Positions 46,401 through 55,071 of a stretch of DNA of 64,000 bases are shown here, in pieces (the first letter of the stretch is position 1; each line of letters opens with the position of its first letter). The DNA lies in NCBI RefSeq assembly GCF_022809115.1, contig NZ_JALGBH010000002.1:496001-560000 (forward strand), read 5' to 3'. This stretch comes from Pedobacter montanisoli. GTDB lineage: Bacteria > Bacteroidota > Bacteroidia > Sphingobacteriales > Sphingobacteriaceae. Both the position numbers and the translations under genes were made by a program. The notes beneath the pieces were generated by a model. The model did no database searches. It saw only the letters and a program-made list of their open reading frames with translations, and had not been told where the DNA came from.

Positions 46401-49025
46401 TTTACCCGTAAATAACATACCGCTAAGTTTTTCCCCTTCTGGAGCTTTTATACCGATATAACTGTTATATACATGGTAAGGAATGCTAAAATTATCGATG
46501 CTGAAATTACCTCCAGGTTCAAAAACCTTAGTGGTAAAATTAGCCCTTAATATGCCTGGAGCTTCGCCATTCTCACTTAAATTGGTATTTATGGCAGCTT
46601 CGCCGTTATCGTTCAATGTACCTTCAAAAATGGTTTTTACCTGCGATTGAAAATGGACCGTAGGATTGTCGAAACTATAGGCCTCAAAACCTTTGAATGT
46701 AGTTGTGGTGGTATTGAGATTTACATCTACTTTGGCTTTAAGTCCTTTGCCCGGAGTACCGAACAGCCATTTTACATTTAATTTGGCAGGAGCTGTGGCA
46801 CCATTTCCTAAATAAGTACGACCTCCTAAATCAAAATTGATTTTAAGGCGATTAGGTACTACCGTTTCGATTTTTAAGTCCTTTGTAAATGTAGAACCAC
46901 CCACTTTGGCTTTAAGGAGCCAGTTGCCAGTAGGGGCAGTACTTTCTGTTTTGGTTTTAAAAGTGTAAAATCCATTTAAGGACTGTGAACTGATTACCTT
47001 TTTGTCTAGTTGTCCTTTTGGATTGTACAGTTCAAAAGTAACCGGATAGTTTTGAGGCAATTTATTGAGTTTGTCTTCTAAAATGAAAGAAACAAATACA
47101 CTGTCGCCCGGGCGCCATACACCACGTTCTCCATAAATAAAACCTTTTACGCCATTTTGCACCACATCGCCTCCTACATCAAAACGACTTAAAGGCAGTG
47201 AGTTGGCATCGTCTAAACGCAGGTAACCTCGTTCTTTATCTTTTTTAGCCACTAATAGAAAGGGTTTACGTTTCAGATCTAATGAAACTATGCCATCGCT
47301 ACTTGTTTTTACTTGAGTTAATACTTGTTTCTGGTAGTCGAGCAGTTCTATGTTTACATCGGCCATTGGTTTGGCGGTGAGCAAATCTGTAGCAATAACC
47401 AGCATGCTGTTATCATTACCTCGTTTGGCAATTAAACCAATATTGGAAGCAATTAAATTACGACTAGCCCATTTTTCACGGGTGTAATAAGAAGGCGTAC
47501 AAGGATTGTCACGCTCATCCCAACGGTAATTAGAAGGGTAGTAGCTGTTATAGGCCTGCCAAAATTCATCATCTTCATCAATCTTTTCGCCGTAGCCATA
47601 ACCTTCTTCTTCATCTTGATTACCATCTGCTATTTTCTCTGTTTTTTCATCACAGTTATACAGATTATAGGCCTGCCTAAAACCTATGGTTACCCGATAC
47701 ATAGCACCGGGTTCGGTTCTTATGATTTTATCGAGATCTAAAGTGAAACGGGTTTTCTTGTGTAGATCAACAGATTTGTCTTCATCTAAACGGATGGTTT
47801 TTTGTGCAACGGGCCTGGCTACTCTGCGCAGTTCATTTTCATCTTTGTAATTGTTAGACTGGAAGAACTGAGGGATATTATTTTCATATATTTTAATAAT
47901 GGTTACATCAACAGCTTTTAGGTTAACGGCTTCAAAAGGCAATACCAGTTTACCAGAATTAGGCATAATGCTACCTGTTCCGGCTATGGTTACAGAAGGC
48001 TTCTTGTTCTCAAAGATGATATTTGCAGTTTTGGCCGCTTCTAAATTCTTATCGTTAATGTTGGTGATGCCAGTGCTTACTACAACATTGTAATTGCCCT
48101 CAAGCACATCGGCTGCATAAACCTTTACCTGGCTGCCATCTATGGTATAACGTAAATCTTCTAAACTGCCTAAACTGATCAACCCATTTAAATCCTGACC
48201 CACATTTATAGGTTCACTAAATTGTACCAAAGCATAGTTGTCGGTTTCTTGCACAGGTTTGATATCTAAAACTTTAAAAATACCCAGTGCTGGTACATTT
48301 AATTTGAGCTCTCCTTTGCTCTCGCTGGCTTTTATGGGTTTTCCGTTCCATTTAAGGGTAATTCCTTGCTCTTGCCCGGTTTTTTTAATGCTGTCTATGG
48401 AGAAAGAAGAGCGGTGTTTTTCAGGATTATGAAACCATTTGATGTTTAGTTTTTGTCCGAAATCGATGCTTAAGGTCTGTTCAATTTCTTTTTGGTCTTC
48501 TTCATCGGCAGTGTAAACATCGCCCGTTAGTTTCATGTAATTTAACGAGGTATTATTTTGCGAAATTAAGCCATTCTGTGTGACCATCATTCCCGGTTTC
48601 ATAATCTTAAACTCGAACTCAAATTCTTCCAGACCTTTTTCAACCGGAGTTAACTTCTCTAAATCTAAAGTAGCTGTATATTCCTGATCGGCTTTTAAAG
48701 GCTCATCTGGTCTGAATTCTATTGTCTGGGCATCTATCCAATAGGTTTTTCCTTTTATGCTGGGTGAGAAATCCAGTAATTTACGTTCATCGGGTTTGCC
48801 CAGATCGTTAACAGATTGTATTACACTAGCAAGGTGTACTCTTATGAAACTTTTTTTAGAAATGGTTCCTGATGTATAGGCATCTATATATTTTGCATAG
48901 GCTTGTTTATCTTTTGTTTTTTTTCTGCCGAAGAAATAAAATCCGGCTGCGGTTACCGCAATAATTGCCATTGCAGCAATAATAATGCGCTTAAAAGATT
49001 TGGTGTTTTTCGGGGTTTTTTCCAT
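43443..49025 (-). CDS. Bacterial alpha-2-macroglobulin
   Basis: 1860 residues, similar in size to other bacterial alpha-2-macroglobulins. Repeated MG (macroglobulin) beta-sandwich domains cover most of the N-terminal half; the bait region is followed by an alpha-2-M domain (GVKTWDLFDYVLGAWGGNLERLLSIGG) and the thioester domain with CVEQ at Cys1411 (QYPHGCVEQITSGVFPQ), then the helical toroid (about 1430-1700) and a terminal beta domain. Traps proteases covalently through the Cys-Gln thioester. It has a single N-terminal membrane helix (about 12-29, RIIIAAMAIIAVTAAGFYFFG) and no lipobox, so it is held in the inner membrane by a helix rather than by lipid. Confidence 0.93.
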   Translation of the reverse strand: MEKTPKNTKSFKRIIIAAMAIIAVTAAGFYFFGRKKTKDKQAYAKYIDAYTSGTISKKSFIRVHLASVIQSVNDLGKPDERKLLDFSPSIKGKTYWIDAQTIEFRPDEPLKADQEYTATLDLEKLTPVEKGLEEFEFEFKIMKPGMMVTQNGLISQNNTSLNYMKLTGDVYTADEEDQKEIEQTLSIDFGQKLNIKWFHNPEKHRSSFSIDSIKKTGQEQGITLKWNGKPIKASESKGELKLNVPALGIFKVLDIKPVQETDNYALVQFSEPINVGQDLNGLISLGSLEDLRYTIDGSQVKVYAADVLEGNYNVVVSTGITNINDKNLEAAKTANIIFENKKPSVTIAGTGSIMPNSGKLVLPFEAVNLKAVDVTIIKIYENNIPQFFQSNNYKDENELRRVARPVAQKTIRLDEDKSVDLHKKTRFTLDLDKIIRTEPGAMYRVTIGFRQAYNLYNCDEKTEKIADGNQDEEEGYGYGEKIDEDDEFWQAYNSYYPSNYRWDERDNPCTPSYYTREKWASRNLIASNIGLIAKRGNDNSMLVIATDLLTAKPMADVNIELLDYQKQVLTQVKTSSDGIVSLDLKRKPFLLVAKKDKERGYLRLDDANSLPLSRFDVGGDVVQNGVKGFIYGERGVWRPGDSVFVSFILEDKLNKLPQNYPVTFELYNPKGQLDKKVISSQSLNGFYTFKTKTESTAPTGNWLLKAKVGGSTFTKDLKIETVVPNRLKINFDLGGRTYLGNGATAPAKLNVKWLFGTPGKGLKAKVDVNLNTTTTTFKGFEAYSFDNPTVHFQSQVKTIFEGTLNDNGEAAINTNLSENGEAPGILRANFTTKVFEPGGNFSIDNFSIPYHVYNSYIGIKAPEGEKLSGMLFTGKSHSIDIVNVNRDGKLLATNKNVRVEMYKVQWRWWWEQDNQDTYANFTQNEYNKLIKSQTVQLVNGKASWSFRIDEPEWGRYLILVKDGNGGHTAGKSVYIDWPGWSQREQASNPTEAAMLSFTANKAKYNVGEEIVLTIPTGENGRALISIENGSRVLKTFWTDTKKGQTQYSFKAEKDWAPNVFANVTLLQPHAQTVNDLPIRMYGAIPLNIENPQTILKPVIKMASVLKPEVESSVTISESSGKEMTYTLAMVDEGLLDLTRFKTPQPHQAFYAREGLGVKTWDLFDYVLGAWGGNLERLLSIGGDGSINRNLNPAKANRFKPVVKFMGPFHLNKGENKTHQFKLPQYIGAIRVMVVAGHDGAYGNAEKSVEVKNPLMLHATLPRVIGAGENFVLPVNVFATNNNIKNVSVQIQSDKLILSSGNTQQLNFAQAGEQMAYFNVTAPEAVGVAKVKVIARSGKEQSVYDVELEIRNPNPYISNVVSYTLHPNQSQQINYKAIGMAGTNSGTIEVSSIPPINLQKRLNYLIQYPHGCVEQITSGVFPQLFLDRLTPLNEQKKTEVERNVKKGITKLKGFQSTEGGLSYWPGEARADEWGTNYASHFLIEAQNAGYTLPVGMLDEILRYQKRKANNWTPNTDNFYGGDLNQAYRLYTLALAKKPEMAAMNRLKAFQYLSVAAKWRLAAAYQLAGQSGAALSLIRGLDKTVKPYQQLGGTYGSTLRDEAMIMETLTLMGQKTEAAKLMQSVAAKIGEDSWYSTQTTAYGLLAIAKFCGQNKAGTRLSYNYTIDGKKGNTNSNEFMNSQALNFKSNQALITNTGNNILYVRLVLQGQPANGQNDFLPNNAENLSMSVSYKTLKGQDIDPTVIKQGTDFYAEVTLKNPGNMGYYEQMALTQIFPSGWEIINTRLNDNEGFLSSSPATYQDIRDDRVFTYFNIREHESLTYKVLLNASYIGRYYLPAVYCEAMYNNSISATQAGKWVQVVK

Positions 49026-49345
49026 TTCTTAGAATGATTGAAAGATGTAATAGGGGCACAGAGCCTCATCCAAATATAATTATCAAACCTTAAAGTTTTA
49101 AGATTAACCCCTTTAAGTTGTAAATGTTTTAGTGATATAAATTAATCTCATTAATTTTTAAAGCTCTGTATTGGGCATTTTTAAAGTGTTTGGATAAAAT
49201 GATAACGATTACATAACATTTCCTTCAATTCAAAATCTGTTTTTATCTAACTAAAACACAAACAGATAAACTGCTTGTTGAGTTGAAACACATCCGAAAA
49301 CTATATTTTTTCAGATATTTAACGTTTCATTTGTGAAAGGGAAGC
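49026..49345. other. Divergent intergenic region with two dyads
   Basis: 320 bases between the divergently transcribed macroglobulin and topoisomerase genes. No ORF. Two perfect dyads are visible: AAATTAAT-CTC-ATTAATTT at 49139-49157, and ATCTGTTT / AAACAGAT with 17 bases between at 49235-49267. Both may be chance in AT-rich DNA, but they are placed where an operator for either gene would be expected. No clear TTTG/TAnnTTTG pair is visible. Confidence 0.4.
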
Positions 49346-51229
49346 ATGAAAGTTATCATAGCAGAGAAACCATCGGTTGGACGTGAACTGGCAAAAGTTT
49401 TTGGCGCAAATACTCGTAAAGACGGGTATATTGAAGGTAAGGGATATTCCTTTACCTGGGCCTTTGGGCATTTGCTGCAACTGGCACCGCCACAAGAATA
49501 TGGCTATTATGGCTGGCGTAGAACCAATTTGCCCATGCTACCGCAAAAATTTAAACTCTCCATTCGGAAAGTAAAAACCAAAGACGGTTTTGTTGAAGAC
49601 CCGGGTGTAAGAAAACAACTGGATATTATTCAAAAATTGTTTGATGAAGCATCTGAGATCATTGTAGCAACCGATGCCGGGAGGGAAGGGGAATTGATTT
49701 TCAGGTATATCTATTCTTATCTCAAATGTAAAAAGCCTTTTAAGAGGTTATGGATATCTTCACAAACCGACGAAGCTATCAAAGATGGTTTCAGGAATTT
49801 AAAACCGGGTAGTGAATATGATACCTTATTCAGTTCGGCTCATTGCCGATCGGTTTCAGATTGGTTGGTAGGAATGAATGCTACTCAGGCATTAAGTTTG
49901 TCGGCTGGAGGAAAAGATGTGCTGTCATTAGGTCGTGTTCAAACGCCTACGTTGGCTATGATCTGTGCCCGTTATCTCGAAATCAAAAACTTTGTCCCGA
50001 AAATATATTATCAGATAGCTATACAGGTAGATAAAGACGGGCAGGTTTTTAAAGCCATATCTGCCGATAGTTTTGATACCAAGGAAGCTGGTGAAGAAGT
50101 ATTTGCAAAAGTTAGGGATGTAGCATCGGGTTTTGCAGCAGGCGCCCAAATTGTTGATGTAGAAGCCAAACCTAGAAAAGAACCACCACCTTTATTGCAT
50201 GATCTGAGTTCGCTGCAACAAGAGGCCAATAAAAAATATGGTTATACAGCTGATCAAACTTTAGGGCTCTTGCAAAATCTGTACGAAAGTAAGCTGGTTA
50301 CCTATCCACGTACAGGCAGTCGTTATATAGGAGATGATGTTTTTGCTACGGTTCCGCAACTGATCAGCAGTTTACTGGAACATCCTGCATTCGGTAAACA
50401 GGCAGGTAATTTACAGGAAGCTAAATTAACCAAGCGCAGCGTAAATGCTAAAAAGGTAACAGATCATCATGCTGTATTAATTACGGGTGTAAAACCTACG
50501 CATTTAAGCAAAGATCATCAGGCTGTTTATGATTTGGTAGCCGGACGTATGTTGGAAGCTTTTCATCAGGAATGTATCAAAGAGATCACTAAGATTACGG
50601 TAGAATCCGAAATTCTATTTACGGCCAATGGTACCGTGATAAGAAGTGCAGGATGGCGTTCGGTATTTAACGATACAGAGGATGATAAAAAAGATGAAGA
50701 CAATACTGCTTTACCTAAAGTAAAAAAAGGAGAGGAGTTGCCTCTTGCAGATAAAGCATTACTGGAAAAACAAACCAAACCTAAAGCCATGTACAATGAA
50801 GCTTCTTTGTTAAAGGCTCTGGAAACCTGCGGAAAGGATATTGAAGACGAAGAGCTTAGAGATGCGATGAAAGACAGTGGTTTGGGTACGCCTGCAACCC
50901 GAGCAGCCATTATAGAAACCCTGCTAACCCGCGAGTATATCATCAGGGAAAAAAGAAATTTAGTGCCTACAGCCAAAGGCTTGGCGGTATATGAGGTGGT
51001 AAAAGACAAGCAGATTGCACAGGCTGAACTTACCGGACAATGGGAAAAACGATTGGAAGAAATACGTTCAGGTGCTTCTGTGCAAGAATTTAAAGCTGAA
51101 ATCTTAGATTACACCAGAAACATTACGCAAGAACTTTTAGTGGCTGGTATATCATTAGGTCAAAAACCTGAACAAAAAGCCAACAGTAATGCTACTGATT
51201 TAGTAGAACCTGAAATAAATTCAAAGTAA
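49346..51229 (+). CDS. topB: Type IA DNA topoisomerase III
   Basis: 627 residues. Starts with a Toprim domain (MKVIIAEKPSVGRELAKVFG; ATDAGREGELIFRYI with the Asp/Glu residues), followed by the four topoisomerase domains, and the active Tyr in ESKLVTYPRTGSRYI. There are no zinc-finger repeats at the C-terminus. The length fits TopB rather than TopA (about 800 or more residues). Such genes also occur on integrative elements, but no conjugation genes flank this copy, so a chromosomal TopB is the simpler view. Confidence 0.93.
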   Translation: MKVIIAEKPSVGRELAKVFGANTRKDGYIEGKGYSFTWAFGHLLQLAPPQEYGYYGWRRTNLPMLPQKFKLSIRKVKTKDGFVEDPGVRKQLDIIQKLFDEASEIIVATDAGREGELIFRYIYSYLKCKKPFKRLWISSQTDEAIKDGFRNLKPGSEYDTLFSSAHCRSVSDWLVGMNATQALSLSAGGKDVLSLGRVQTPTLAMICARYLEIKNFVPKIYYQIAIQVDKDGQVFKAISADSFDTKEAGEEVFAKVRDVASGFAAGAQIVDVEAKPRKEPPPLLHDLSSLQQEANKKYGYTADQTLGLLQNLYESKLVTYPRTGSRYIGDDVFATVPQLISSLLEHPAFGKQAGNLQEAKLTKRSVNAKKVTDHHAVLITGVKPTHLSKDHQAVYDLVAGRMLEAFHQECIKEITKITVESEILFTANGTVIRSAGWRSVFNDTEDDKKDEDNTALPKVKKGEELPLADKALLEKQTKPKAMYNEASLLKALETCGKDIEDEELRDAMKDSGLGTPATRAAIIETLLTREYIIREKRNLVPTAKGLAVYEVVKDKQIAQAELTGQWEKRLEEIRSGASVQEFKAEILDYTRNITQELLVAGISLGQKPEQKANSNATDLVEPEINSK

Positions 51230-51270
51230 TATTTAATTCATCTAAGTGTTCCAAGGAACAGATTTATAAA

Positions 51271-51305
51271 TAAAGGCAGGTAAATTAACTTTCACCTGCC
51301 TTTAT
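51271..51305 (+). terminator. Terminator of topB
   Basis: Stem TAAAGGCAGGT / ACCTGCCTTTA with a loop of about 12 bases, then TTTCTTG. Lies 41 bases past the topB stop and ahead of a convergent gene, so it may act in both directions. Confidence 0.85.
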
Positions 51306-51324
51306 TTCTTGAAAAGATTAGCTC

Positions 51325-51858
51325 TTACTTCACTTTCTTTGCACTATACCACGTGTTGCCATCTTTAATATAGAGGTCTGCTTCTTTTGGTCGGTCATGT
51401 AAACCTACTTTCCAGTTTTTCTTTTCTTGGGCATTTATCATTTCAATTGGGTAATCCTTGTCTCCTGTAAGGCGCCATTTTCCTTTGATTATTTTTTGAT
51501 CCCAACTGCTGTTCCAGATATAAGTGCCATCGGCGTTGATTTTTATGCTTCCGGGCAATACACCTGTTCCGGCAGAATTGTGTATTACATTTTGTTGGCG
51601 ACTATAATCCGGTACAATAAAAGAAGTACCGGGTACCCAATAATAATAAATTCCGTAGAATTTGTTTAGGTTGCTTGCAGCATTAGACGAAGCTGCAACG
51701 GGCTGCGTGTTTTTCTGAAGGGGTGCAGCAGGTTTATCTGCACTAATGATCCGGGCTTTAAAAACTTCGGGTTCTTTACTTTGTGCAAAACCATTTAAAG
51801 TTGCCAATAAGCAAGTTACTGGTAACAGGATTTTGAGATAATTAAGCGTTGTTTTCAT
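51325..51858 (-). CDS. Small secreted protein of unknown function
   Basis: 177 residues. Signal MKTTLNYLKILLPVTCLLATLNGFAQ, then a Ser/Ala/Gln/Pro-rich stretch (about 27-62) and a compact domain of alternating aromatic residues: KFYGIYYYWVPGTSFIVP, GVLPGSIKINADGTYIWNSSWD and GKWRLTGDKDYPIEMINAQEKKNWKVGL, which suggests a lipocalin-like or other beta fold. I cannot name a family. Transcribed toward the topB terminator. Confidence 0.75.
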   Translation of the reverse strand: MKTTLNYLKILLPVTCLLATLNGFAQSKEPEVFKARIISADKPAAPLQKNTQPVAASSNAASNLNKFYGIYYYWVPGTSFIVPDYSRQQNVIHNSAGTGVLPGSIKINADGTYIWNSSWDQKIIKGKWRLTGDKDYPIEMINAQEKKNWKVGLHDRPKEADLYIKDGNTWYSAKKVK

Positions 51859-51927
51859 AGAGAAGTTAAATTATTTCTTGAAATCGGTTAATTAAAATTA
51901 ATCAATAAGTTAAAATATTAAGGACAA

Positions 51928-52731
51928 TTACTGACTGTTCTTATCAGTTGTTTTGGTAGTACTGATGCCGTCAAAACTGATGTTGATGCCAATACCTAAC
52001 CAGGGTCTTTTGTTGTAGATCCACTCAACTTCCTTATCTTTCTTTCCTAAGAAATCCCAACCCACAAAAAGCCCAAGATTTACATATTTATCAGGTTTGA
52101 TTAGTGCGCCTAGAGAGGTTGTGAGTGCCGAAGCGGTACGGTTTTCTGTAACTTTACTGTTGTCGCTATCTAAATTAATTCTGGTAAGACCCAATCCCCA
52201 CGAAAGATCAAGCCATGATTCCGGCTTTGTTTGTTGCCCAAATCCAAATACCACATTGGCCTGTAGAGAAAGTGCGGTTTCAAAGTCGAAATCGTCACTA
52301 TTTATTCCCCTTAACCTGAAAGGGATGGTATAAGCGCCTACTTTTGCACCTTTATATTTTTGATATAGCCTATTGGTTATGGTCATGAAATTTTCTTTTT
52401 TCATTTTAAATATCTTACCATCATTATATTTAGATTGTAAGGAGCTATCCTCAAATTCCCAGTATTTGTAATATACATATCCCTGTTTTTCATAAAGTGC
52501 TTTTATTTTATACCCACCAGGCGGCACTTTCTGATCTGTTATGCCTTCTTGTTTATTACCTCTTTCGTAAAATAATTCTTCAAGCTGGAGGCCGTTTAAA
52601 TCATATTTAAATTGATAACTCACATTGATAAGCGCTGCGGTATCTTTTTTAGTGGTATCTAAGATTTTTATTTGCGCATAGGAATATGTACTGATCAGTA
52701 AAATTCCTATAAAGGTTAATTTTATTTTCAT
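51928..52731 (-). CDS. Secreted protein, probable small outer-membrane barrel
   Basis: 267 residues with signal MKIKLTFIGILLISTYSYAQ. The middle region (about 50-120) has KVPPGGYKIKALYEKQGYVYYKYWEF, like the DUF4836- or PEGA-type carrier of a periplasmic domain, and the second half alternates polar and hydrophobic residues (SLQANVVFGFGQQTKPESWLDLSWGLGLTRINL; KYVNLGLFVGWDFLGKK), consistent with a few barrel strands. No family name is certain. Single gene on the minus strand. Confidence 0.7.
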   Translation of the reverse strand: MKIKLTFIGILLISTYSYAQIKILDTTKKDTAALINVSYQFKYDLNGLQLEELFYERGNKQEGITDQKVPPGGYKIKALYEKQGYVYYKYWEFEDSSLQSKYNDGKIFKMKKENFMTITNRLYQKYKGAKVGAYTIPFRLRGINSDDFDFETALSLQANVVFGFGQQTKPESWLDLSWGLGLTRINLDSDNSKVTENRTASALTTSLGALIKPDKYVNLGLFVGWDFLGKKDKEVEWIYNKRPWLGIGINISFDGISTTKTTDKNSQ

Positions 52732-52863
52732 GGCGTTAAGATTATAGGATTAATAACCTATTTTTTGATTGGAGAACGAGAGCAAGTGCAGTGTTATAAG
52801 AATGTGATCGGAATATCTTCTGCAGATCTTTAATATAAAGATACTGAATGTCAGGATAGATAG

Positions 52864-52890
52864 AAATACCTGTTAATAGGTATTTTTATT
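52864..52890. other. Small hairpin in the gap upstream of the amidohydrolase operon
   Basis: AAATACCT-GTTAAT-AGGTATTT with a following TTATTT on the plus strand, at 52864-52885. No plus-strand gene lies upstream, so it is not an obvious terminator; it may be a site for a regulator of the operon. The rest of the 295-base gap holds nothing I can name. Confidence 0.35.
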
Positions 52891-53002
52891 TGCCTTATAA
52901 ATAAAGCACATACAATGTAAATAATTAATGTATTTATTAAAGTAGTTATAATTTTTACAAGTCTTCTTATAAAAGCTACTCAAAAGCATATGTAGTGGAA
53001 AT

Positions 53003-53010
53003 TATCTTTG
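53003..53010 (+). promoter_or_regulatory. Minus-7 box of the amidohydrolase operon
   Basis: TATCTTTG, an exact match to TAnnTTTG, 16 bases ahead of the ATG at 53027. No TTTG partner at the usual distance, which could mean the promoter needs an activator such as the AraC protein at the end of the operon. Confidence 0.5.
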
Positions 53011-53026
53011 TGAAAAAAGAGTACAT

Positions 53027-54370
53027 ATGTCAGATTCAACAAAATTATCACGTAAAGCTTTTATCAGGAATTCGGCCCTAACTGTAGCGGGGATGGCCGC
53101 AATACCTGATGTGCTTTCTGCCAGTGAGCTACCAAAAGAAGCGCATCCTACTGGCCTTTATTCAGATAAAAAAGATATGATTTTAAAAAATGTTCGTTTA
53201 GAAACTGGTTTTGAATATGATGGAGAAGAAGTAGTAGCTACCAAAACCGCATTGTTCTGTGTAGAAGTTGCAAACGGAAAGATTACAAAAATATATGCCA
53301 ATAACCCTAATGCCAACGCCATAGATGCAAAAGGCATGCTTATGTTGCCTGTCTTTAAGGATATGCATATTCATTTGGATAAAACATTTTATGGCGGACC
53401 ATGGAAAGCAGTGCGAAAGAGACAGGGTGGTGTAAAAGGTATGATTGCATTAGAGCAACAGATTTTACCCGAAATGCTGAAAACCTCTACCTATAGGGCA
53501 GAGAAACTAATAGAGCTTTTACAAAAGCATGGTTCGGGTTATGCCAGAAGCCATGTAAATATAGAGCCAACTTCTAAGCTCGATTCATTAAAGAATCTTC
53601 AAAAAGCGCTTGAAAACAAGAAGAATACCTTCGGTGCAGAACTGGTTGCTTTTCCACAACATGGTATCTTTTATACAGACTCGGCGCAACTGATGAAAGA
53701 AGCGGCGGCAATGGATATAGATTACATAGGTGGGGTTGATCCTTATACAGTTGACGGAAGTGTTGAAAAGACGATGGATTTTATTGTACAACTGGCACTT
53801 GACAGTCATAAGGGTATAGATATCCATCTGCATGAAACTGGAGAATCGGGGCTAAAAACAGTTGAATACTTAATTGATAAAGTAAATGAAAATCCTGTTT
53901 TAAAAGAAAAAACGTTTTTAAGTCATTGTTTTGTACTGGGGCGTTTAGATAAAAATAAACAGGAAGAAGTGATTGCTAAATTGGGCAACGCCAAAATAGG
54001 CATTGTTTCTACCATACCTTTTGGCAGTTTGATCATGCCTATACCATCATTGTACAAACATGGTGTAAATGTGGCAACCGGTAACGATAGTATTATAGAT
54101 CACTGGAATACCTGGGGAACTGGAAGTGTATTGCATAAAGTCAATTTAATGGCCCAGTTGTATGGCTATGGTTCAGAATTTAACTTGTCGAGAAGTTTAA
54201 AATTAGCTACTTATAATGTATTGCCTTTAGATGATAATGGTAAACAGCAATGGCCAAAAGCAGGTGATGATGCCAGTATGGTATTGGTAGATGCCAGTTG
54301 TTCTGCAGAAGCTGTATCACGTGTATCAGAAGTAAAATCCCTGATCTACAAGGGGAATAAAGTATTTTAA
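53027..54370 (+). CDS. Exported amidohydrolase, cytosine-deaminase-like
   Basis: 447 residues. N-terminal signal with a twin-Arg-like motif is weak (KLSRKAFIRNSALTVAGMAAIPDVLSA), but export is likely. Metal-dependent hydrolase of the cytosine deaminase-like amidohydrolase group: the HxH motif in DMHIHLDKTFYG, His and Glu in IDIHLHETGESGL, His in FLSHCFVLG, and the Asp in VATGNDSIIDHWNTWG. All metal and catalytic positions typical of the family are present, so it should be active. The substrate (cytosine, a related base or other amide/imine ring) is unknown. First gene of a three-gene operon with an ankyrin lipoprotein and an AraC regulator. Confidence 0.85.
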   Translation: MSDSTKLSRKAFIRNSALTVAGMAAIPDVLSASELPKEAHPTGLYSDKKDMILKNVRLETGFEYDGEEVVATKTALFCVEVANGKITKIYANNPNANAIDAKGMLMLPVFKDMHIHLDKTFYGGPWKAVRKRQGGVKGMIALEQQILPEMLKTSTYRAEKLIELLQKHGSGYARSHVNIEPTSKLDSLKNLQKALENKKNTFGAELVAFPQHGIFYTDSAQLMKEAAAMDIDYIGGVDPYTVDGSVEKTMDFIVQLALDSHKGIDIHLHETGESGLKTVEYLIDKVNENPVLKEKTFLSHCFVLGRLDKNKQEEVIAKLGNAKIGIVSTIPFGSLIMPIPSLYKHGVNVATGNDSIIDHWNTWGTGSVLHKVNLMAQLYGYGSEFNLSRSLKLATYNVLPLDDNGKQQWPKAGDDASMVLVDASCSAEAVSRVSEVKSLIYKGNKVF

Positions 54371-54377
54371 CTTTGTA

Positions 54378-55052
54378 ATGAGGAACCTAACTTTATTTTT
54401 AATCTTATTATTTGCAAATGCCTGTTCGGGGCAAACAAAACCGATAAATATGAATAAAAACCAGAAATCGGTCATTATAGAGGCAGTGAAAAATAACCGC
54501 TTGCAAGAGGTAGAAACGCTATTGAAGCAGGGCATTGATGTAGATGTTCAAAACGAGCATAGACAATCTTTATTGTTGACGGCTACACATGAAGGCTATT
54601 TTGAAATGGCAAAATTATTGGTGTTTTATGGCGCAGATGTTAACAAACAGGATGAACAATTGGATAGTCCGTTTTTATATGCCGGCGCTTCGGGACAAAC
54701 AGAATTTGTTAAGCTTTTCTTAACTCATGGTGCACGTTTTGATGTATTTAATCGTTACAATGGCACTGCTTTGATCCCGGCTTGTGAGCGTGGACACGTA
54801 GAAACGGTGAAAGTTCTGACTCAGACATCAGGTTTTCCTATTAATCATGTTAACCGATTAGGTTGGACAGCATTGATGGAAGCAGTTATATTAGGAAATG
54901 GAAGTGAGAAATATCAGCAAATAGTTACTATCTTAGTCAATGCAGGATGTGATATTGACATTGCTGATAAAAACGGGGTAACACCTTTACAGCATGCCAG
55001 ATCGTTGAAATACGATAAAATCGTTAAGATCCTGGAAAATGCCGGTCATTAA
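54378..55052 (+). CDS. Ankyrin-repeat lipoprotein
   Basis: 224 residues, seven bases after the amidohydrolase gene. The signal MRNLTLFLILLFANACSG ends in a probable lipobox, so it should be anchored in the envelope. About five ankyrin repeats follow (residues about 50-224; units such as NEHRQSLLLTATHEGYFEMAKLLVFYGADVN). Bacterial ankyrin proteins of this kind are seen as partners of periplasmic enzymes; here the obvious partner is the adjacent deaminase-like enzyme. Binding partner and role are inferred from context. Confidence 0.88.
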   Translation: MRNLTLFLILLFANACSGQTKPINMNKNQKSVIIEAVKNNRLQEVETLLKQGIDVDVQNEHRQSLLLTATHEGYFEMAKLLVFYGADVNKQDEQLDSPFLYAGASGQTEFVKLFLTHGARFDVFNRYNGTALIPACERGHVETVKVLTQTSGFPINHVNRLGWTALMEAVILGNGSEKYQQIVTILVNAGCDIDIADKNGVTPLQHARSLKYDKIVKILENAGH

Positions 55053-55071
55053 TTTTTAAATAAGGCCCGAC

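Noticed and set aside
40938..49025. Novel defence island around alpha-2-macroglobulin and pbpC
   Set aside because: The pair is a known conserved combination in many bacteria; only the anchor and the intergenic hairpin are unusual.
49346..51229. Integrative element or plasmid signalled by topB
   Set aside because: TopB occurs on ICEs, but there are no mob, tra, integrase or toxin-antitoxin genes around it and neighbours look chromosomal.
53027..55052. Toxin-immunity or defence system made of the exported enzyme and ankyrin protein
   Set aside because: The enzyme is a complete metabolic amidohydrolase and the AraC regulator fits catabolic control; there is no toxin-like domain or mobile context.
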